From assembly GCF_014529535.1 (NCBI RefSeq), contig NW_023503608.1, positions 620,001 through 684,000 of the forward strand: DNA of 64,000 nucleotides. The letters run 5' to 3'. Each line of letters starts with the position of its first letter. Within the stretch, counting starts at the first letter, position 1. The position numbers and the translations under genes were made by a program. Positions 57,701 through 64,000 of this stretch are shown one piece after another. Below the pieces are notes generated by a model that was not told the origin of the DNA, made no database searches, and saw only the letters and a list, made by a program, of their open reading frames with translations. Source of the DNA: Bradysia coprophila. Taxonomy: Eukaryota > Arthropoda > Insecta > Diptera > Sciaridae.

Positions 57701-59114
57701 ATGGAAATCGAAGCCGAATTCAACGGAAAGATATTGAATGAGTATGACAAGACCAACACCTTAAAGCTAAGAATGGAGCATATGCGTGACGAATATGAAA
57801 TGAAGTTGAGAAAGTCAGCTGGCTGTCTGCAAGACACCATCGAGGCACTCGAAACAGATTTTAAGAAACAACTACATGAGCGACAAGATCTGATTGGTGA
57901 GTTAATGAAACAGTTGGAGTTTCAGAAGAAAGAATTTTCGGAAACTAAACGACAAATTGAGCTGGACAATGACCGAAAAATTGTGGAACTAAAGGTGAAC
58001 TACGAAAAGAAGCTTAAATCAGAGAACGATATGCTGTTGAAGTGTCGTGCTGAAGCTGGTGTGACCCATAAGAAATTCCTGAATGTGACCAACAATTGCG
58101 ATGAGTTGTCGAAGGAAAAGGATTTGCTGGTAGCCGAGCACCGTAAAACACGCTTAACCATCAGAAACTTGCAAAAAGATGTTGAAGAATTGAAGTACGA
58201 AATTGAGAGTCGCGATCAAACCATTCGCCAAAAGGAGATTCGGGTCAATGAACTGCTGAGGAAGAACGAAGAATTGGAGAAGAACAAGCAAGTGTTGAAC
58301 TACAAAATTATCGAACAAAAATCGCAATTGGAGCCGCGGGAGCGTGAAATTCAAGAGAAGAAAGACGAAATCACAAATATGGAAAAGATGCTGGAGAAAT
58401 TGGAACACACCAAAAGTAAATTGGAGCTTCAGATGTCCGAACTGAAGGACAAACTTCGTTCAACGAAAAAAGAATCCGAGTCCGAACGTGGACAAAATAT
58501 CAATTTCCGGTCACTGATTCAACGTATGTCATCCGATATTTACCATCTGTCGGGATATGTTCAGCAGCCCGTGCAATTGAAAGCGGAGGTGATGAAATTG
58601 TTTCAAAGATATTCTGACGATAAATCACTCAACAAATCCATCGAATCGGACATTGAGGTGGAAAATGCTTTTTTGAGACAACGCCATTATTTGGAGAAGC
58701 AACTCGAACGGGCGTTACAGAAAGTGAAGTGGGCTGAGGCCAATAATAATACGGGGAAACTGTTGAAGGACAACATAAAACTGGTGACCGAACTTAACTT
58801 TATGCGAAAGGAAATGAACGAACTTCAAAAGACCAACCTTAACATGGAATCAATACTTGGTATATCCGGCAAATACTTACCTACAGCAATTGCTAGGGAA
58901 AAATTGGCGAAGGCTTGTGCGGTAAGACATGCTTCACCCTCAAACATTCGATGCATCTTCTTGACCTTTCAGTGTTTTGTTGCAGGACTTCGAGGAAATC
59001 GAGCTGAATCACGCACAAGTGGTTGAAAAGCTGCAAAAACAAATCCAGGCGTTGTCGCAGGAAAATCACGACATCCGGTCAGAGCTGATCGAAAAGAGTT
59101 CCACCAAAATCTGA
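54763..59114 (+). CDS. CFAP57: Cilia- and flagella-associated protein 57 (CFAP57/WDR65)
   Basis: Axonemal WD-repeat plus coiled-coil protein associated with inner dynein arm/regulatory complexes. In insects it would be expected in sperm tails and ciliated sensory neurons. Ten exons join to 1210 residues: 54763-55022, 55105-55385, 55456-55675, 55856-55961, 56028-56325, 56390-56559, 56621-56755, 56814-57199, 57274-58921 and 58986-59114. The first 640 or so residues are WD repeats (VFGIRSDVKGNVHF; TIRIWNYETGKVELVKKY; LHPSGLLVCVGF; GAVYEWKVATGE). Residues from about 680 to the end are a long coiled coil with the family segment YKIIEQKSQLEPREREI. The 61-bp intron 56560-56620 was placed because the reading frame matches the family only when it is removed. 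Human CFAP57 has about 1250 residues. Confidence 0.93.
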
Positions 59115-59224
59115 ATACATTCGAATGTCAATTGAAAGTATAAACTGCGTGTGTGTAAAAATGAGAAAGATTGTTCTTTATTCGGTGTAAATGTTACCGA
59201 CAATAAGCTTGTTCGACATTATAG

Positions 59225-60385
59225 TCAGTGCATAATTACCGCAGACATCCTGGTAGCGTTCAAAATCTTTGCATGATTCGTCGGTGATTCGGAAATTATA
59301 TTTACTTTCACCCAGCTTCTAGTATCGCTAGACTTCCGAATTGCATCCAGCACCGCTTGAACGTAGAGACCGTCCTCAAATGTTGCTGCTGCTTGAACAG
59401 GTTCTTTCACCCAAGTGTCTTGCGCGAAACTTTCCCGCAATGCACTTACCATTTTACACAATCCTTTGATGTAAGGTTTTGGTAGGTGTGCGTCAGAGGT
59501 CGAACAATGCAAGTCTTGCACGTCGACATATAGAGCCTCTTCTCTTTCCGAGATTTTTTTCTGTCCAAATAAATCACCACCTTTGACCACCAAATTGCCA
59601 TCACGTCCACATATCATCACTTCTTGAACGAATGTTTTGCTGGCAATATTTGTATGCAGGCTGGCGGTGACTAAGATGCCTCCTTCTAATTCCATTTGGA
59701 AATTGACGAAGTCAGGTGCCGATATCTGTCTGATGCCATTAACGTTTTGGGTGACTTTTGTGTACGTCCGGACCACTCCGTGTACACGAACCGCACGTCC
59801 CAATAGGAATGAAACCAAATCAACCACATGACTTCCGATCAAATTCAATGCACCACCTCCCATTTTCTCGTCACATAGCCAGTCAAATTTGTTGTGAAGC
59901 AACGATCCCATCTGTATTCGAATGTCCATTAGTCCAATTTCACTTTGTGGTCCCACATATTCGTCCTGCAGAGCCTTTTTCATTTGAGAAAAAGCGGGCA
60001 GAAACCTCAGCGAGTGGTTTATCAACGTTATCAACATTGGATAATACTGCGCACCTCGGACCATTTTCAATGCATCCGCCTGGCCCAAACCACACGGTTT
60101 GTCACACACAACATGTTTTCCGATTCCCAACGCCTTGACTGATATTTGTGAGTGAAGAAACGGCGGACAATTGATGAATACCAGATCGACATCTTTCTTG
60201 AGCAATACATCGTCGATTTTGTTTGTAAAAAACGGAATGTTTAACTCTCTCGAAACATCTTCGGCTTCCTTGATGGTACGTCCCCAAATGGCTTCGATTT
60301 TGAAACCTCTTTCACGTAGTATTGACACAAGAACACTAATATCTGGACCAGTACCAAACAAACCTATTCCAGGCAACATTTTCAC
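59225..60385 (-). CDS. Glucose-fructose oxidoreductase domain-containing protein (GFOD1/2 type)
   Basis: Gfo/Idh/MocA-family protein of 386 residues in one exon, close to human GFOD1/2 (about 390). The N-terminal Rossmann region has the nucleotide-binding motif GLFGTGP at residues 7-13. HVVCDKPCGL follows, where most oxidoreductases of the family have EKP. The C-terminal alpha/beta domain contains FDWLCDEKMGGGALNLIGSH. Substrate and activity of animal GFOD proteins are poorly defined, so none is assigned. It converges on CFAP57, with only 110 bp between the two stop codons, so the 3' UTRs may overlap. The first of two nearby methionines is used as start. Confidence 0.92.
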   Translation of the reverse strand: MKMLPGIGLFGTGPDISVLVSILRERGFKIEAIWGRTIKEAEDVSRELNIPFFTNKIDDVLLKKDVDLVFINCPPFLHSQISVKALGIGKHVVCDKPCGLGQADALKMVRGAQYYPMLITLINHSLRFLPAFSQMKKALQDEYVGPQSEIGLMDIRIQMGSLLHNKFDWLCDEKMGGGALNLIGSHVVDLVSFLLGRAVRVHGVVRTYTKVTQNVNGIRQISAPDFVNFQMELEGGILVTASLHTNIASKTFVQEVMICGRDGNLVVKGGDLFGQKKISEREEALYVDVQDLHCSTSDAHLPKPYIKGLCKMVSALRESFAQDTWVKEPVQAAATFEDGLYVQAVLDAIRKSSDTRSWVKVNIISESPTNHAKILNATRMSAVIMH

Positions 60386-60895
60386 TTCATTTTTTGTTTT
60401 TGTTTTGTGACGTGAATTGACATTTCTTTTATCTCTTCTGTTTCGTAAATTTATGAATGACTATTCGTGGCCATATGGACTGCTGTTTGATGAGAGAAAA
60501 CATAATAAATTTCTTTAATAAACAAAAACAAGAGACACTGTCAAACTGCCCTGTTTATTACAGAGAATACATATCAAAATTAAAGATTTTTTTGTACCAA
60601 AAACACTGAGACCAGGTCGACTTTTCATACAAAAGAAGTAGAAGATTACAAATTCGCTACTTGCCTTTAATGATAATGACTCTCTATGTATTTCAGTCGT
60701 TACTCTAGTATCTAGCAGCTCATTATAACCAAGGCTCTGAAAGAACAGGTAGAGACACCTCTGAGTTGATGACGAAGGCGGTGGAAGACAAATTTTGACA
60801 ATCTAGACATATTTTGTTAAACACACTCATTACAGTTTTGATTCATATCATTCCTAAATCACACACATATCATGGCCCTACGTTAGTGAAGGGCC
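60386..60895. other. GFOD upstream region / spacer
   Basis: No gene. The promoter and leader of the GFOD gene are expected near 60386-60550. Confidence 0.45.
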
Positions 60896-61796
60896 GTGAC
60901 GCAAGTCTGTTCACACTTAAAAATTTGACAAAAAAAAATTTCCGCAGGACTGAGGAACACGAACTTTTTGACTTTTCTCCCTTTGCTCCTACTACCCCCA
61001 AAGTATTTTATTCGTAATCTGGGCGTCCATACGAGTTCAACGAGCTATCACACGCCTCATAAGGTTAAAATTTGGCCGAGATATTAAATTTCAAAACTTA
61101 GAAATTTGCAGAAATTTGTATGAAGAAATTCATTTTCATACATTTTGAAATTGATGAATTTTACCAACCTTTGTTACTTTGTCACTTTGTTACAACGAAA
61201 CTTTTGAATTTACCGGTGAATTTGGCTGAAATTTTCAGGGTATGTTAAGGACGTAATTCTAAGAAACTAATTTGAAGGAATTTTCTTAAAAGCTTATAAT
61301 TTCGGAGCTATGAGCGTTTTGAGCCATTGAGCTATATGACCCATAACTCAGAAAATATAAAAGATAGAAAGTTCGTTTAAAAGACAAATTTATAGTTTCA
61401 GATTTCATTCGACACGTGTTTCATGGTTTTCCTAAAAAGTCGTCTATTTGGGAGCTATGAGCGTTTTAAGTGCGAGCTATGTCATCAATAACTCGGAAAA
61501 TATGGCACAAGGGGCAGATGATTCGGCTTTCTTCCGTTTGAATTCCATTTTTTAAAGGAATATATTTCACAATTTTAAAAATTTTCCTTCCTCAACATCT
61601 GCCCCTTGTGACGCAAACTTTTTTATTATAATTTTCTTCCTAAAATTTTTCTGGTATGATTTTTGTTGATAAGCCTTTCGCGTACTTTCCTCATCAGCTG
61701 CCATTTGTGACGCATACCTTTTTGCGTGTCGAATCTGTAAGCGTCACCTACACCGATATCAGTTCTTTTGTAAGTGGATAACAGGACTTGCGTCAC
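60896..61796. mobile_element. 901-bp element with 12-bp inverted ends GTGACGCAAGTC
   Basis: Begins GTGACGCAAGTC and ends with its exact reverse complement GACTTGCGTCAC. No transposase is present. Related sequence lies at 25595-26033. Internal short copies of TGTGACGCA occur near 61607 and 61703. Confidence 0.6.
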
Positions 61797-62002
61797 ACCT
61801 CCACTGTAAGTGGTTTTGGGCGATATCCATAATCACGTAAAGCACAGTACGTAAGTGGTTCCAAATTTTAGAAACAAAAATTTGGAACCTCGGACGTAAT
61901 GTACTATTAACATGGGAAAGTCGACCTACTCCAATGATAAGAATACTTGCCTTTACGAGAGTCTGAACTATATTCCTTTTACTTTACTAGTGAGGTAATG
62001 TA

Positions 62003-62221
62003 GCCTTTCCCTCACTAGTGAAGACCCTTTCCCTCACTAGTGAAGACCCTTTCCCTCACTAGTGAAGACCCTTTCCCTCACTAGTGAAGACCCTTTCCCT
62101 CACTAGTGAAGACCCTTTCCCTCACTAGTGAAGACCCTTTCCCTCACTAGTGAAGACCCTTTCCCTCACTAGTGAAGACCCTTTCCCTCACTAGTGAAGA
62201 CCTTTTCCCTCGCTCGTAAAG
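62003..62221. repeat. 22-bp minisatellite, about 10 copies
   Basis: Nine nearly identical tandem units of CCCTTTCCCTCACTAGTGAAGA are followed by one degenerate unit. Each unit contains the 8-bp palindrome CACTAGTG. A diverged related piece (TTTACTAGTGAGG) lies just before, at about 61983. Confidence 0.95.
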
Positions 62222-62268
62222 TAAACCGCCATACTTTACACGTGAAATAATTTGATATCTCGTATCAC

Positions 62269-62317
62269 GATGAGTAAAAGTACCTCGGGCTGAAGCCCTC
62301 GGATACTTTTACTCATC
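62269..62317. repeat. Perfect-stem hairpin with GC-rich core
   Basis: GATGAGTAAAAGTA and TACTTTTACTCATC flank a self-complementary core, CCTCGGGC-TGAA-GCCCTCGG. It lies directly after the minisatellite. Confidence 0.7.
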
Positions 62318-63492
62318 TGGATACGTAAAAACGTGGTTATCATCATCACTATTATCATGTTGCTGGACATTGTTTTCAACTCTCGCTGCTGATAGATGGG
62401 AATATATAATAGTTTTTAGTAGTTGTGCGATATTTAGGGCTTCATCTGGAAACAAGCAATGGGCTAGTTGAAGAAAGAGTGCCGTCTTGTTGATTACTGT
62501 AAAAAAAAGCTCGAAATTACTTCAGCTTCATCATAAGGAAAACACGTTCACGTTATGCATCGCCCAAACGGTATAAATGTACGAAAATCATAATTAAGAT
62601 TTATCGTTTACAATACATCATATTCGAGTATATGGTATTGGTATACATAACAGCTGAACCACATAATTGACAATGTACATTTAATATAAAACAGAGATCT
62701 AAAGACTCATTTGCGCCACATAAACGGTCTAATCAGAGAAAAAAAGGAGTACAAGTTGTATTACATATGTGGTAGGAACGAAAAACAATGTGATGATGGA
62801 AAACGGAAGAAGAGAGCGTTCACATATATATGAATTGAATTGTGTATATAAAATACAAATAAATAAATAATTTTGTTTGAATATTATTTTACTTTTATGA
62901 TAGTAACTTTCTGATCATAAATTATATTCATTGACTCGTTTGGCTTGAAATTTTATTTATCTTATTTGTTTCAAAAACGTAAGCATTAAGTAAAACATGG
63001 GATAAATCAGGTTTGAGTTCGATGATCCAAAAAAAAGAGAAGAAGATTATTGTATATATACACATCCACTAACCGTACAAACATATATATAATATTCGAA
63101 TTCCTTTTTATATCGCCACTCCATATAATATGTGTGGCTTCGAGCAAGATATTTATATTTGGCAAATCGCTAAAGCATAATAATGTCTATTTTTAATGGC
63201 TTGTAGATGAGAATGATGTTTAATTCGAACCTCAATCAAGTTCAAAGTCAAAGTGTTTCTCATGGCACAGTTTGTCTTATTATAGGTACTAAAACCATAT
63301 CTGTGGGATTATCCTTGACTACGTATGCCAGACGCACTTGGAATAATGCAGATTCACGAAATCCAGTCGGCATTCGAAACCCAGAAGGACTACTGAAATA
63401 GATCACTAGTGAACCGAAAATAGAGTAATAGAAGAACAAAGCTGTGTAACTTAATCATATGTTATCGACAAATGAGACAAACATATAAAATG
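62318..63492. other. Spacer
   Basis: AT-rich, no gene recognised. The 64-codon frame at 63207-63401 has no domain. Confidence 0.5.
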
Positions 63493-63553
63493 AAAGCAAA
63501 ATAAAATGGTCGAGTCAGGTCAAAAACCAGACTCGATCATTTTATTTTGCTTT
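63493..63553. repeat. 61-nt hairpin of precursor-miRNA size
   Basis: 27-nt arms pair at 25 positions around a 7-nt loop TCAAAAA. The stem is AAAGCAAAATAAAATGG and onward. Size fits a small hairpin RNA, but a short palindromic repeat is equally possible. Confidence 0.4.
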
Positions 63554-64000
63554 TACCTTAAACATGTTGAGCGCTAGACAACGTCAAGCAAATATAGCAA
63601 AATGAATGTTTAACAAATGAAGAGACAGATTTTATATCAATCTATGCGAAATAATAGATTCGATAAAACTATATTGTAATGATATCCTAGCTGTCGCTAG
63701 AGCATCTCAAAGTGTGATCTTCGTCCCAACGGGGCACCAGATAAGGAGAACTTGGAAAATGATAGGCAGTCGCACGAAACGGTTTTTTTCGTTAAATATT
63801 TCGTTACAAAGTTATATCTTCAAATCACGCGAGTTACAATCAAACAATAATAAAATCGGAATAAATAATCACTACAAACAAAGTATGGAATGGGATTGAG
63901 GCAGAACTTTTGTACATACTTCGAGCTTATAGTTGGTTGCTGCTGGCAACATGCTGCTGGCTTTAGACTTACATTTTTTTCGTACGAAAATATGCATTAC
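63554..64000. other. Spacer to window end
   Basis: No gene recognised. Confidence 0.45.

Noticed and set aside
61983-62221. CRISPR-like array
   Set aside because: The units are contiguous 22-bp repeats with no unique spacers, so this is a minisatellite.

Overview
The window looks like nuclear DNA of an insect, most likely a lower dipteran (fungus-gnat-like). This is an inference from the gene set: Ptp61F with its membrane-anchored tail, an SH2/SOCS protein of the Socs44A size class, GLMN, and MALSU1. The AT-rich spacers, the mostly 50-100 bp introns with standard GT-AG borders and the many small inverted-repeat elements agree. No species can be named. All exon models below were joined by hand from splice sites and reading phase.

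Layout. 1-1965 (-): DDX24, cut by the left edge. 2404-4782 (+): SH2/SOCS-box protein, head-to-head with DDX24. 4.8-9.5 kb: spacer with a tRNA-like relic, a fold-back element, a deletion derivative of a BEL/Pao retrotransposon (gag plus one LTR) and a hAT-type MITE with its 8-bp target duplication. 9548-11493 (-): secreted carboxylesterase, 5 exons. 13326-15497 (+): unrecognised multi-exon gene with APC/C degron motifs. 17840-19699 and 23273-25161 (+): tandem pair of secreted S28-family proteins in which both the catalytic Ser and His positions are substituted. 26435-29833 (-): COQ9, whose first intron holds the whole intronless GLMN gene on the same strand. 30287-31144 (+): MALSU1, divergent from COQ9. 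32308-33887 (-): CSN1 (COP9 signalosome subunit 1). 33.9-43.4 kb: repeat-rich spacer. 43414-51279 (-): Ptp61F with a 5.9-kb first intron. 51.3-54 kb: LINE 3' end and long hairpins. 54090-54618 (+): PEN-2. 54763-59114 (+): CFAP57. 59225-60385 (-): GFOD1/2-type oxidoreductase, convergent with CFAP57. 60.4-64 kb: inverted-repeat element, 22-bp minisatellite, hairpins.

The genes are unrelated housekeeping and signalling genes, not an operon-like system. Two functional links are visible. COQ9 and MALSU1 are both mitochondrial and share a 453-bp divergent start region. CSN1 and GLMN both act on cullin-RING ligases but are not adjacent. The most unusual content is the tandem S28 pseudo-peptidase pair, followed by the degron-bearing unknown gene, the nested GLMN and several near-perfect long hairpins.
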